Below, one piece after another: positions 45,375 to 57,891 of a stretch of DNA of 64,000 bases. Both the position numbers and the translations under genes were made by a program. The notes beneath the pieces are model-generated. The model did not search any database. It was not told the origin of the DNA and was given only the letters and a program-made list of their open reading frames with translations. Source of the stretch: Hyposmocoma kahamanoa (Eukaryota; Arthropoda; Insecta; Lepidoptera; Cosmopterigidae); the NCBI RefSeq assembly GCF_003589595.1, contig NW_020654080.1, positions 11,490,787-11,554,786 on the forward strand, read 5' to 3'. The first letter of the stretch is position 1. Each line of letters begins with the position of its first letter.

Positions 45375-45665
45375 TAGTGGAAAAATGGAACATTTCACGT
45401 AATTTTCACCGTCTTATGGGAACTACAAGTTTTCTTTCTAGATAAATCTAAATATTTTGCGGGAAAAATGGTACCTAATCGGTACGGGGCAATATTAGGT
45501 GAGAGTATAGAGGGTGGTAAAAGATGTAACTCTTGTAAGGTGAAGATGATTTACTCGGCAATATGCGGTTTGGCGTTATTGTATTTACATTAAAGTAGCG
45601 ATGAAGATGAGTTGATTAGTCACCGTCGTTCAGCGAAAGTATTCATTATTCTCTGAATTTTTTTA

Positions 45666-45728
45666 ACGCACACATTCATAGCCCCGCACTAGGGAAACCC
45701 TGTATCGCGGTCGCCATGGACACACACT
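45666..45728 (-). mobile_element. Family A SINE tail fragment
   Basis: It carries CATAGCCCCGCACTAGGGAA and CGCCATGGACACACAC, reversed. Confidence 0.65.
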
Positions 45729-45736
45729 TTTTACGC

Positions 45737-46070
45737 CATATTCGTAAGTAGCACACCCAAATACCTCGAAAATGATACCCATATTGCCATTATTTAAAAA
45801 ATCGTGCCCGCCATCTTGGATTTAGAAATTAGTGCCATATTTGTAATGAGCACCCCCAAATACCTGGAAAATGATACCCATATTGAATTTATTTGAAAAG
45901 TCGTTTCCGCCATCTTGGGTTTAGAAATTAATGCTATATTCGTAATGAGCACCCCTAAATACCTTGGAAAAGATACCCAACTTGCCATTATTTAAAAAAT
46001 TTGTGCCCGCCATCTTGGATTTTGAAATGAGTTTCACATTCGTAATAAGCAGCCCCAAATACATCCAAAA
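45737..46070. repeat. ~100-bp tandem repeat, about 3.3 units
   Basis: The landmarks TTCGTAAnnAGCAC (45741, 45841, 45939, 46039) and CCGCCATCTTGGRTTT recur at 98-100-bp spacing. The units are diverged, including small indels. Confidence 0.88.
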
Positions 46071-46110
46071 CCATACAATACAATACAATACAATACAATA
46101 CAAAAATTCT
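46071..46110. repeat. (ACAAT)n pentanucleotide repeat at a LINE tail
   Basis: Five clean units or more. It marks the 3' tail of the reversed LINE fragment that follows. Confidence 0.85.
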
Positions 46111-46700
46111 TTATTGTACACCAAAAAAGGAAACAAATACAATACAATTAAATTAAACATAAGCGGTGGTACAATGGGCGGTCTTATCGCTTTAAGCGAT
46201 TTCTGCCAAACAACCTTTGGATGGAAGTAATTATATAATTCACGGGAAAAAGACGGCGGTGTATGAGGAATTACTAATCAATAGATAAGAATTGATAAAT
46301 AAATGCAAATAAACATATATTTATAAATAAGTAATAAAACCAATACATATATATGAATATCGTAAACTACTATATATTATTATACCTATAAATATAAAAT
46401 TTCTAAAACGTAATTTCAAAACATAAAAATACCTAAGCAGTCCATGTCACACTAAATTAAGATAGTGTATTTTTACCATATTTTTTAATATATTCAATGA
46501 TTTCGCTTGTTGAATAAACAAAGGTAAAGCGTTCCACAAACGAATAGCCTGAACAGTAAAGGACTTGTCGTAATACTGGGAGGTATGCATTGGCATCTTA
46601 ATTTGGAGAGTTGAAGAAGAGCGCAGAAGTCAGGGGTTGGATTGATGGGCGAATTCAAATCGCTCATTAAAATAAGGTGGTGTGTGAGGAATGAATAAGA
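46075..46700 (-). pseudogene. LINE 3' fragment (reverse transcriptase C-terminus and 3' UTR)
   Basis: On the - strand, SFTVQAIRLWNALPLFIQQA is read at about 46595-46500. It is a typical extreme C-terminal block of insect non-LTR polymerases. An untranslated stretch follows and then the ACAAT tail. An upstream piece is in another frame, so the copy is frameshifted and 5'-truncated. Confidence 0.75.
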
Positions 46701-46742
46701 TGCCATAGACAACTACAAACTAAACAACAAACAAACTAACAG

Positions 46743-46826
46743 CCAAACCCACGAGAGAAATAAATGTAGACCATACAAATATTTCTCCCGACCTGGGAAT
46801 CGAATCGTTCGACCACGGAGTCAGGT
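46743..46826 (-). mobile_element. Family A SINE fragment
   Basis: It contains CCCACGAGAGAAATAAATGT, TTTCTCCCGACCTGGGAATC and TCGTTCGACCACGGAGTCAG, reversed, with an internal deletion in the tRNA-like part. Confidence 0.75.
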
Positions 46827-46829
46827 TAC

Positions 46830-49800
46830 AGATACATATGATCATTACATGTCTAACATTGTTAATTTTTCAACTTGTTTGAGCTGGATTTTCGCCATTA
46901 TTGACTTTAAAGCGGCCACAAAATTAACAAAGACGAAAACAAATTAATAATGGCAAAATCTTAAATTTAGAAACCTTTAAAAGTTTTTATTATTCCACTA
47001 AAAATTCATTAAAACTTCATTTCCTTTCATTTTTGCCTTCATAAGTGTTACGTTTCACAGGGTTATGCGACTGGTTTACCTCTATTAAAAAACTTCTAGA
47101 AGGAAGGTTATTGCTTCTCTTATTGCTGCTATATACTACTGTTCAAAGACATCACCCATATCTACACAGAGTTTAGTGACAAAATACTCTGTTAAAATTG
47201 AAAGTGGTTTAACCACTTCTCGAATAAACTTTCAAAATTGATTTTATGATAGAACATCGCTATTGCTACTTTTAGATACGTAGGTGCTATTTTTGAAGAC
47301 TGCAGGCAAAGACCGTCATGTATGTTAAAACTGCTCCCCTAGCTGCTAAGACGCTATTCTATTATACACCTTATAGTAACAAAGCTACACTTACTGTGAT
47401 GATATTATTTTTTTACAATAATATTCTGCCCTAAGAATGAAAAAAGGCACAACTGTGTGGCACAACACAAATTTGTGCCTTTTTCGTTACGAGGGCAGTA
47501 TTGGTTGTTTATTTGTAATTAGTGAATGGCCGTAAGATCCACGTTTCTAAGGTACTCGTAGGTATGCTATTTATCTGTACTTGTTGCCATGAATAAATAA
47601 ACATTTTGTTTTGATAAAGCGAATTATATAAACACTTCATGCTTTACGTACAGTCATATTTTAATAGACACGAATACGTAGATAATCAAAAATGATGTCA
47701 TACAAAAATAGCCAAACATGAGCGGTGTTACCGCTATAGTAGTGATATCGTAGCAGCGGCACTGCGAATCGCGTTTGTTCGCTAAAAGCGGCAATTACAT
47801 CACCGACCTTGCCGGCTAACTATTCAAAGTTAGTGTAAATATCAGCTGAGATTGAGATCCATAGTGCAATCAGTAAATGATGGACAAGAAACTTAAAGAC
47901 TACAGAAATGTATTTAGAGCTACAGAAAACTGGATATCGCCGGGATATTAGGATAGTGCAATTACGAGCATTTAATTATGAGTTTCCATTTCGGTAATTT
48001 AGTGTTCAATTCAAATCCGCGTAAATGTCGTGGCAACCAAATTAGTATGATTTACGCCAATCTATTGTTATCAGTTCGTAGACAACATAAATTAATGCTT
48101 ATAATCTGAAAAAATGAAAGTTGTAGCCACTGAAATAACATAATAATAACGTTAAATCCCTTTCCTGTGAAATTTGGTTTAGTGCAGATCGCGCCTTTTA
48201 CCAATACTATACATACGCGGATTTGATATATAGTTATGTTTCAAGTCAATTCGTGCCAGCACGCATTCATTTGTTACTTCTACGAAAGTTACTCACAAAA
48301 TCTAATTTTATGATTTGGTAATGATTTTAAAATGCTGCTCTTTCAGTGGACCTTCTATCTATGGACTTGACAAAGACAACCAGGTATTACGTCGCCTTAT
48401 CAAAATGCTAGTAGGTAGTCGAACTAGTACAACTAAAGTGCTTAATAAATCTATCAAATCTCAAGGTTGACGGATGCGCAGATAAACTGCCTATTGTTTA
48501 TCGCAGCTATAGAATCTAATAAAAGTTAAGCAGGGAGTGCACCCTGCCGTTACGCCGCTTTGAGAATGTGATCTAACGCTGAAAGTTTCAATACTGAAAA
48601 CGGTCCGGGAATTGCAACAATATAAGTACCATCGAATCAATACCAACCCAATCACATGCATTTGATTTATTAAAAAGAATACCAAAATCTGAATAAGCTC
48701 ACATAGACTTTTTAACAATCTCTGATTGTGGATAGTATATTTCTTTATTTTCAGATTTGTTTTTACACTATTAATACGATCATGTACTATTCTGTAAATA
48801 ACGAATTTAATTCACATAGAACATATTTTAAAACAAAATAAACCAAGAAATATTTTTAACATGCATACCTACCTACTACGTACTTTACGTCATTGTATCA
48901 AATATTCAGTAGGTACAGGTTCTTTAACCAGGAAATGAAATAAAATCTTGATTTGGACAACTCTTTCAACCTTGTATAGCATAATCCTGAAGACAATGTG
49001 AAGCTTCATTTATCAAGAGCGGCTTGCGGGGGCTAGCAATAACAATATGTTATTAGGTACCTACACCTCCGCTGATTTAGATTTACTGTGGGTGCCAGTA
49101 CCACTTCGCCTGGTAAATAACTAAATAGAAACATAATCATAGATTAAATGATGTGACCTACGGATGAAGGTTGAAAGCAATATTGGTTGATTTGCTACCC
49201 AGGTGCCGATGATTCATGGCAAATTAAGTGAACCTGAACCTATAGCACTCTTAATTAAATAGACGCTGACTCCAGTGGCCCTGCTAGACACTACACACAC
49301 TTAGTAACAATTTAAAAGGAGATCTGTTATTATTCACGGGACTGCTTATTTGCGCATATTAATTGCGTGATTTGCATTTAGTAAATAGTTTAAATACGGC
49401 TTTGTATCTTTGTATTCCTACGCTAATTGCAATGTCTGGGACCTAGTTTATAATCGCATTCAGGTTTTGGCCAAATCAATAAAATCAAAGGAGTGTTTTC
49501 TTTGTTGATGTTTTCAATACAAGTCGCAGTGCGTACATCCTACTTACTCGATTGTAGTCACCAAGGACGAAGACCTAAGTCTTCGTGGCAGTTCTTAGGA
49601 TTTGGTACTATTCCGAAAAAAATTATACCTAATATGTTTATAATTTACGATGAAATAAAAAAATAGCCTTTTTTGTTATATTTAAATCATCAGCAACAGT
49701 CAGATGGCCCTGCGGGTGGAAAGCATTTACCGCCGCCTCTCATCATCATCTACAGCCCGATTTTCATTTATATTTATGAAATATCCTAAAAATCGCAAAT

Positions 49801-51240
49801 GTGTTGCCCGCAGTCTGGGGTTACGCTAGCTTCCTACACTTCATAGACTTAAATAAGAAACGTGGAAGTGTCGCTTTGAATGGGAAATAATAGGACTCAC
49901 TAATAATAGGGTCACTTACCTAGCGGAGATTCGTACCATAAGAAAAAAGCTATTACTAATTTAAGCCTAGCAAGTCTTAATTATTTTATTTATTAAATTA
50001 TTTGTCTGCATTTACTGTTAACTTAATGCTGAGCTTACACCTTGGATCGTCTTATCGTATATGGTGTAAAGTAGAATTCTTATTTCAGACACGCGATCCA
50101 GTGACTAAAGTACCTGTACCTAATCCACCAAAGTATTATTTTACCGTATTATATAAACCATAGAAATAGGCATCCGAGATTCCTAACTTTAAATAAATGA
50201 TTATTAAATTCCCGAACTCTGTATTGATATTGGATGTTTTTTAATTTGTGTTACTGTTGGGTCGATGACTGGCACTTTCCGACCTACTTACTTGCGGACT
50301 TAGCGATATAGCCCTTTTTCATGCAATCTCGAACGTTGCCATTTCAATTCAACCCTGGTTTCCACAACGAATTATTAATTGCAGAAGCCTTATGAACATG
50401 TGAAGTACATTTGTAGATGAACTACTTACGTATAGTCATTTATACAACACTCACACGACTATTTGTTTATTCAATCAACTTCGGTTCCTATAAAGGAAAC
50501 ATGTAGGTACTAGGTACTAGCAGAAAAATACGATTCTAAAGATACGTCTTTTTCAAAACTAAACGTTTGAAAATATTTGAAATTCTTTAACCACTCTATT
50601 TTACTTAAATGCGTAAAATTTAAAATTCTTAAAACTAGTTATTCTGATTGAACTCCAGGCCTCCAGTATGGGTGTTAATTGACCTCTTCAATTTGATCTA
50701 AACACTTTATTAAATGTATCTACATAAATGAAATTTAATAACGCTTGTCACCCTCCTCAATTGCAATCGTTCAATTTGAATTTACTATACTTAATTTGTT
50801 ACAATAACAGATTTTTTTTTTTAGTAGACAACAAATTATTTGTTTTATTGATTATACTAAATCTAAATGTCAGAATTAAAAAAAAAAATGTCATTAGGTA
50901 CTATACTGCAGCTTTTGCTACGCAATTCATAAGTTTAATAATATAAAATATATATAACAAATAATATAAAAATAATGAACCTATTTAATAATTTAAAATG
51001 GCGGAAAAATCAATTTTATTGTTCATTAAATATATGGTTCTGGTGGTTGCCGGTCAGTAGATAAGTGAAAATCCGTAAAATATTGTGCTATTGTACTGAT
51101 GGGAAGCACGTAATATCTTAAAACAATTGCAATACGTTTCACGATTTAAATGATCATTATATAAATATGTTAATTGAACATTCAGGATATAGAGCGAACT
51201 AGGGCAGTTAATCATGTTTGTGGGGAGCGATGGAGCAGTT
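46830..51240. other. Gene-poor DNA, probably within the long 5' intron of TPPP
   Basis: No coding exon was recognised on either strand. The one structured item is a 73-bp fold-back (47426-47498). The assignment to a TPPP intron depends on the proposed first exon near 56.8 kb. Confidence 0.4.
47426..47498. repeat. 73-bp fold-back mini-element
   Basis: The ends CTGCCCTAAGAATGAAAAAA GGCACAA and the reverse complement of the right side (CTGCCCTCGTAACGAAAAAG GCACAA) match imperfectly. TATT flanks both sides. Confidence 0.65.
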
Positions 51241-51263
51241 TTTTTTATAGAATGGGATAGCGC

Positions 51264-51349
51264 GTGACCTACTCGGCGAGGTGACGTCACTCTGCGTCAC
51301 CATTCGCATTTATATTATACCCTGTAGCCGTGACTCAGTCGCTAAAATG
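51264..51349. promoter_or_regulatory. Promoter-like cluster: CRE palindrome, TATA-like box, initiator, AP-1-like site
   Basis: A perfect 10-bp GTGACGTCAC lies at 51281-51290 (core CRE TGACGTCA). TATATTATA begins at 51311. TCAGTCG, a good arthropod initiator, has its A at 51337, 26 bp downstream of the TATA-like box. TGACTCA overlaps at 51331-51337, and an ATG follows at 51347. On the other strand, TATAAATG is a better TATA box but lacks a clear initiator. No downstream exon could be assigned. Confidence 0.4.
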
Positions 51350-52142
51350 TTTGATCCTCTGATGTTGTGTTTCGCTATTAAGTTACTTACGTAATTTTCC
51401 TCTTTATTTATTCTGGGTGCTATGAGTTAATAAACTGCGTAGCAAAAGCTGCAATAAGAAATGACATTTTTTTAAATTCTGACATTTAGTATAATCTCCA
51501 ATGCTATTATCTTGTCGTTTTGTAAACAAACACGAACAAAGAATCTCACGGTCATTGCAACTTTGCAGTGCTTACACAATATGACCTTTTCCTAAACATA
51601 CCTAGTCAGTAGTAGTTTCGTTATGAACTATCATAACAAGGATTCTACAAGGTAATGTTAGGTAAACACCCTCTCTCTGGTTTTCAAAACTACATTTGGC
51701 AGAGTCAAGTTTGAAGACAGAATAAATTAACAGAAAGTTATGCGCGCTACAAATGGAAAAGTCTGTCATTCTACATACATAATTTACAGGAAAATAGTTA
51801 GCATTATGCATACACAATTATGTGTTTAACTAAATGTGTAGGTATATAACGTGAAGCCGGTTTTAATAATGTTTCTCCGGTTTGGTATTTCCGACTCAAG
51901 GTCAGTGCCGCAATATTTTGTTATCTATTGTAAACTTTGACACGTTTTTATTTTGAAATAATATAGTATCCTATTATAAACACACGAAGAACGTAATAGG
52001 TACGTGTGATGCATTCTATCGAGGTAGGTCAAATCAAAAACGACACAATAGAAGTCTCGCAACGTATGAACGTGACCTGTATTTCAATCCAATGTTTATG
52101 TGAATAATATTTGATCAGCAGCGCAACTACTTTCAGCTATTT
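51350..52142. other. Non-coding DNA
   Basis: No exon or repeat was recognised. A 15-codon open start (51347 on, hydrophobic) ends near a GTAATT but cannot be linked to further exons. Confidence 0.4.
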
Positions 52143-52400
52143 TTAACCGACTTCACTTCAATTCGACTGTTTTATTGTGTGTAGGTATGTTATGCAATTA
52201 CTCCGACATTTAATTTTGTGAACCGATTTCAATGACTCTATTTTTTTTGATTAAATTTGAAGAAAATATTCCACCTATAAGGATGGCAAATTAGGGGATG
52301 AATCCGGTTCATTGGATTTCACCAACTTTCAGTTAACCGATTTGATGAAAACCTGGCAAATAGATGTAATTCCACAGACTTTTGAGGTCGGTTTCTTTAT
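52143..52400 (+). mobile_element. MITE, family C, shortened
   Basis: It begins TTAACCGACTTCACTTCAATTC and ends GACTTTTGAGGTCGGTTTC. The internal AACCTGGCAAATAGATGTAA block is present. Confidence 0.78.
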
Positions 52401-52599
52401 TTTATAAAAAACTTATAATTATTATTACAAAGATAGAACACTCAGAAAAAATTCCTTCAATCCGACGCTACGGCTAAAAAGTTTTGTATTATAACAAACT
52501 AGTGGAGTAATTTCACAAAAATAATTGAATATCAATTCAATACAAATTTAAACTTATAATTATTATTTCAACCTTAGTAACAATTTACTATAAATCATT

Positions 52600-52910
52600 T
52601 AAGCAATTCATGACAATTATAAATAGAATCATATATTTTTACGATTGCCCACACTTTTCTATTGATAGAATAATCCTCATCAATAACCTTCTTGAACTAT
52701 ACAAAACCCCTGAAAACATCCCGCTTTCTTTACCATATCTCCTGAAAAATCAAGAATGTTATCCAATTTTATATTATTTCGTAAGAAGCACTATCGAAGA
52801 CATTTAATTCTTGTAATGGAAAACAAGACAGAGATTTCTCTCAGTCTTGGCTGTATGGCGCATTAGCGCCTTTGCCTTTTGCAATGGAAAAAATAATAGG
52901 TAAGCATTCG
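52600..52910 (+). pseudogene. Possible LINE C-terminal remnant
   Basis: A 65-codon frame contains YDCPHFSIDRIILINNLLEL and ends QECYPILYYFVRSTIEDI, reminiscent of the Cys/His-containing C-terminal end of some non-LTR polymerases. A small GGCGCATTAGCGCC stem follows. No other LINE parts lie upstream, so this is weak. Confidence 0.3.
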
Positions 52911-53139
52911 AAACAAATGTCGTTATAACATAACGTCTCTACCGTAGGTGCCTCGTCATGTCGTTTTCTATTTCCACCGAATTGCCAATGTCATAAAAAT
53001 GCGTAAGTTACAACAATTAACAAGTCATTTTCTTAAACTATACCTTTACTTTTAAATTGAAGCCGAAATGGTAGTGTTTGAGAAGGGTAAAAGTACCTAC
53101 GTACCTACTTCCCTTCTCATATTTAGAAATTACCAACTT

Positions 53140-53452
53140 TTTTTTATAACACCAAGTGACGGGACGGACGAGTAGTGCGCCTGGTGTGTGGTGCGCGACA
53201 CGCCTGTCCATAACAGTTGTAGTGCTACTCAGAACTTTAAATCACAAATTTAGAATAAATAAAGAACTGAAAGGCACTGCCACTACGCCCGTCACTCGAT
53301 ACATAAGTTGACAAGTTTCATGTGCCTGTAATTTCACCAGCATCCAACAAACTTCAAAACTGAAACGCAGTAAGGCTCTCTCTCTTTCTTTCGCACTCTC
53401 TCTCTCTCAATTATGTCCCTGGACGAACTTTCACAAGAAGCTCTACTGCAAC
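53140..53452 (+). mobile_element. Family B repeat, full length with CT-rich internal expansion
   Basis: It runs from ACCAAGTGACGGGACGGACG to CACAAGAAGCTCTACTGCAA. A CTCTCTCTCTTTC stretch near 53380-53408 replaces the usual sequence. Confidence 0.83.
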
Positions 53453-54364
53453 TGAACAATTTAGATAAAAAAACTAACCCACTCTACCAATGAGTTCAGT
53501 ACTTGTTCATTTAGTTACGTCCTGCTAACACAGACCGTATAATGAATAATCTACTATTAAGAAAATGAAATGATAATCTGATAGAACGACCACGGAATCG
53601 TAGGCTGTAGATTATTAAAACTGATCGGATTTCTAGTCTAGTAGGTAAGCAAACGCGACCGGAGCATCAGTTTTAGATATTCAATTTGTCCTACAGGCTA
53701 CCAAAGTAGGTACCTATATTAAATTTAGTACATAATTTTTTTTAATATACATTTTTTCTATCTCTTTTGGGCATTTTCTTACTTACTTACTTTTTACTTA
53801 CATAATATGCGTTTCAGTAATGTTCTAACAACCTAACCTACTTAACATTTTTATATAATCTATGAAATATTTGTTTCTGTAGTTTCTATTAGCATTGGAA
53901 TAGGATTGATTTAGTAAATGAATGTTGTAGGTACCTAGGCTAGACCTTAAACATCTGTCAATTTTTTAATGTAAATAGAACTATTCCCCATGTAAATTAC
54001 AAGATGCCACGAGTAGATAATCGCAACGGCACGGTTTAGAAAATTGCTTGCTCCATAAATGGAAGGAGGGATGGAAAGCGATAGCGTGCGAAAAAGTAAA
54101 CGAATGTTAGCGGCCTTGCGAGTTTCTATATCGGAGGCAGCTGGGACTATGCACAGACTTTCCCTGCTTATTAATGTTTTATATGGTGCGATTAGGTACC
54201 TGCATGGCTGCACGTTGATAGGTGCAAACTTAAACCCAGCTCAGTACTTAATATTTAAGGAATGTCGTATGTATGTATGTATGTAAACAACGCAACGTAG
54301 AGATCATGATATGCAAAAGTAGGATCACATTTAGTGATTAGGTTCCTCTATCCATATCGATATT
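53453..54364. other. Non-coding DNA
   Basis: No exon was recognised. An ATGT tetranucleotide run lies near 54270-54285. Confidence 0.45.
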
Positions 54365-54530
54365 AACTGCCTGCGTGGCCGAACGCCTGGGTTCGATTCT
54401 CGGGCCGGAATAAATATTTGTATGGCCTACTTTTATTTCTTTCGTGAGTTTAGGTGTAATTTGTGGTTGTCTACCTATGTGTGTGTCCGTGACACTCGCG
54501 ATACAGGGTTTCCCTAGTGCGGGGTTATGA
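54365..54530 (+). mobile_element. Family A SINE with head deletion
   Basis: ACTGCCTGCGTGGCCGAACG jumps directly to GGGTTCGATTCTCGG, so the middle of the tRNA-like part is lost. The body continues to GCGGGGTTATGAG. Confidence 0.82.
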
Positions 54531-54720
54531 GTGGGTGTTCTAGTAAGGAACTTGTTTAATGAACACCGTATACTTAGTACATAGGCTGAGATTTATAAAC
54601 GAACATTGACTGTAATGGCGAACTAAGCAAATTTTTCGTATTTAAAAAACGAACTTTAAGCCAACGTTTAAGCAAGACATTCAATTAAACTTTGAGTTTA
54701 CTACATAATTTAGTTTATTA

Positions 54721-55018
54721 GTAGCTGTAGAGCTTCTTGTTAAAGAGTTTGTCCAGGGAAGTACTGCTACTGTACCTATTTCTGCCACCAAACAGTAATG
54801 TGAGCATTACTGCGCTCCGGTTTTGAAGGGTAAGGGTGTTGGTGCAATTGCAGGCACGTGGGACTCGTCAACTTATGTCTCAGACTGACGGACGCAGTAG
54901 CAGTGCCCCTCAGATCTTGCGATTTAAAACTGGGCGACACTGCAACTGCTATGGACAGGCGTGGTCGTTTACCACCAGGAGCGCGACTTATTCGTCTCGT
55001 CACTTGGTATCATAAAAT
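54721..55018 (-). mobile_element. Family B repeat, full length
   Basis: It runs from GTAGCTGTAGAGCTTCTTGT to CGTCTCGTCACTTGGTATCA, reversed. Confidence 0.85.
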
Positions 55019-55344
55019 AACGTAAGTTCTTGCTTAAACAGGCAAAATTCGTTTTGTATATACGGAAAACTTGCTTAGGTCGTCATTTTGGCTTAGTCGA
55101 GATTAAAGTTAGTCTTATAAATCTCGGCCTTACCGAACGTAAAATTTTTATAGCCGCTTAGGATGAGAAGGGTCCAGTCTCCATGTGACAAGCTTTACGT
55201 TCTCTTGACTGTACCAAACTAAAATAAACGTAGTTTTTTTTATTGAATGTCAGAATGTTTCACCACCATAATATTAAATGATTCTTTGTTGTTGTTTGTT
55301 TTGTGTCAAATATAAGGATCCGACAACAAGCACATATAAAAATT

Positions 55345-55455
55345 CGTGAGGTCCGCTGGTTCGTTCAGTGGCTTAGTTGGCATAGCGTCTGGGGTCTGGC
55401 TGGGGTATGCTAGGAGAGGTCGGTTTGAACCCGGCCTGATCAAATGATTTTTTTC
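55345..55455 (+). mobile_element. tRNA-like SINE, second type
   Basis: A perfect A box TGGCTTAGTTGG is at 55369-55380 and a B-box-like GGTTTGAACCC at 55422-55432, followed by a T run. The A-B spacing is close to tRNA size, but no tRNA cloverleaf closes around it. It is related to the copy at 24963-25020 (- strand). Confidence 0.55.
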
Positions 55456-56735
55456 TAAATGTTCGACCTTTGTATTAATAATTATAAAATAAACGTTCCA
55501 AAGGCAGTGTTTATTTATTAAAAGTTCAATATTATACAATGCACGAATTTGTCTAGATTATAAGAAAATAAACAGAAACTGGAACAAAATAACATTATTA
55601 CGCGTCAAATAAAAGTGAAAATGAGCATTTCACCTAGCGTTTGATAAAACCATTCTGCTTCGATAGCTCGTTGTTCACACCCAATATATTATGACGTAAT
55701 CCTAAATAGTACGTTTATACTGTTTACTGGGTATTTGCATGGGTAGTATGTAATATTAGTTTGATAATACAAATCTAATTACATAATGAAGTCGCGGTTT
55801 GTTAAAATTTACGCTAAAATGCGAATGATTATCTGCTATTGAAAACTGCGGTAAAAAAAAAACAACTATGCATTTCTGTAAGCAAAATAGAATCTATTCG
55901 CCCCAAAATACTTTACAGCGTCAAAATAATCACAATATTGCCATCCAACACTGTTAATTTAGAATAAAATTGCTTTCCAACCAGTCTACGCACCCCTCTA
56001 TTTCCCCGCTGGCAACTTTCTATACCACACTGATTAAATGTTTACGCGGTTATCAGAGATTATATTGTACTATTTTGGGCGCGATAGTTTCCTATCGAAG
56101 GTTAGTGCAACTACCGTGACAATGTCATATTAATGCATTCAAGTACCTAACTACTTCACCACGATTAACACTCCAAGGTAGATAACATTTATCACATTAA
56201 AATTTTCCTAATAACACTACGACGAAAAACCTTCACATATATTCATTAACATGTTTATCAATATTTTAATCGAATTTTGGTCGTGTTAATAAAACCGTGT
56301 CTTTATCTCTGTAGGTGCGCCGCATTAAATCATTGGTCAGAATTTAGAAAAAGCGAATATCACCAAAAGTAACTGCGCTCCATTTCAGCAAGGAAGGAGA
56401 GAGGGGTGCGCCGCGGGCTAAGAACACCTTTTGGCACCCTCAAACAATTCTTTGTTTTCGGCTACTGAAATCGCAATTTGCTGCGTAGACGTTTAATTTT
56501 TTACCTTGGATTTTATCGTATAAGCAGGTAGAGATAGTCTCTCGATGCATCTAGTAGGAACAGCAAATCAAAAAATCCAATCTGCCAAATCTCTCTTGCC
56601 ATTTCCGAAATAGTTCTCAATTTCTTTACCCATCAACCTACCTTAACAAAGCACACTGGGCAACCAATCCTAAAACTGTAAAGCGTGTCTTGAATAAGCA
56701 CCATAAAAATGCAATAAAAATAAATTTTAACTCAC
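55456..56735. other. Non-coding DNA
   Basis: No exon was recognised. It is flanked on the right by the CpG-rich block. Confidence 0.4.
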
Positions 56736-56960
56736 ATCAATTTGTCAGGATATGAGTTTCTGAATGAGATCACATAAAGTGGCAAAGGGCGCCAAACACG
56801 GTGCGCGTATCTCGCGGCTGCACTGACACTGGCGAGAAACGAATATACGCCGGGCGCCTACTTATTACTCTACTGTTAAACGCGGGAGATTGAGCGCGAC
56901 GCACAACGGCGCATGCGCCCTGACTCCAACATCAGTTACTTCGCACCCCATCTTCCTGCT
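56736..56960 (-). promoter_or_regulatory. TPPP: CpG-rich promoter-like block and candidate noncoding first exon of TPPP
   Basis: On the - strand a strong donor (GAT|GTGAGT) ends a possible exon at 56736. Upstream, TCAGTG with its A at 56824 resembles an arthropod initiator. A perfect NRF1/Ewg-type palindrome GGCGCATGCGCC lies at 56908-56919, within a clearly CpG-rich stretch (about 56780-56960) in AT-rich surroundings. The nearest gene on this strand that needs an upstream noncoding exon is TPPP, 12.4 kb away. The link is inference. Confidence 0.35.
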
Positions 56961-57891
56961 TTCTATTCCAGACAGCTTCTCGCAACCTGAATAGCGGTGC
57001 AGCAACGTTCCAGTTTCAAACTATAGTCTTAATTATGAATGTAGGCATCTGTTGTTTTACTGCTGCCCTCAATGCAATTGAAGGATTTCGATTCGAAATT
57101 TGTTACCTTAGATAGAGACTTAATACCTGTATTGCCAAGTATCTAAATCATATCTAAATAGATTAACGTTTTAAAGTACCATAGAGATTTATAGTGAAAA
57201 GAATAAAAAACAGAACACAGAAATTGTATATAGCAAAAGAATTTACAAACTTTAAATATTTAAGGTGTGACCGTTTTTTAACGATTTCAAGGATGCGTGT
57301 TTATGCAAGTTTAAGCACATCGTACTAAAAGCAATATTACAACCATTTTTGTCAATGCTGGTAAAACGTTAGAATGCAATAAGGAATTCATTAAAGAGTT
57401 ACACAAGCGACCTTCGTAGATTACAATCAAGATAAAAATTATAAAAAATATATTAAATTACGATAGTATCAAAAAGACAAAATTCTCAAATTTGCATCCA
57501 AAAATAATTTGAGGTATAAAATAATAACATAAGTATACAGTCATACATAATGACGAAACAGACTCAGTCTTTTAAGACCTAGTATAAAATTATAGTTTGT
57601 AACGTCTCACGCTAGATTAGTCTTTTAACTAGCGTTAAAATACTAATTAAGTCGAGTCCTACGACACACCCTGAAGACTAATTTGAATAGAGTCAGAAGT
57701 AAAAGCCTAAGTCATTATTTACATTATTGACCTAACCTAGAAACCTAAGCCTTATAGTCAGACCTTTAATTTACATATAAGACATTAAAATATTTTTATT
57801 ACATTAATCAGCAGAATAATCATAACATCTACCTTTGTCCACTCACACATCATCTTCTTCCTGTCCTTATCCCGCGCTAGGTAGGGTCGGC

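Noticed and set aside
54059..54286. 75-codon frame with overlapping antisense frame
   Set aside because: No family resemblance, and both strands are open equally. It ends in an ATGT repeat.
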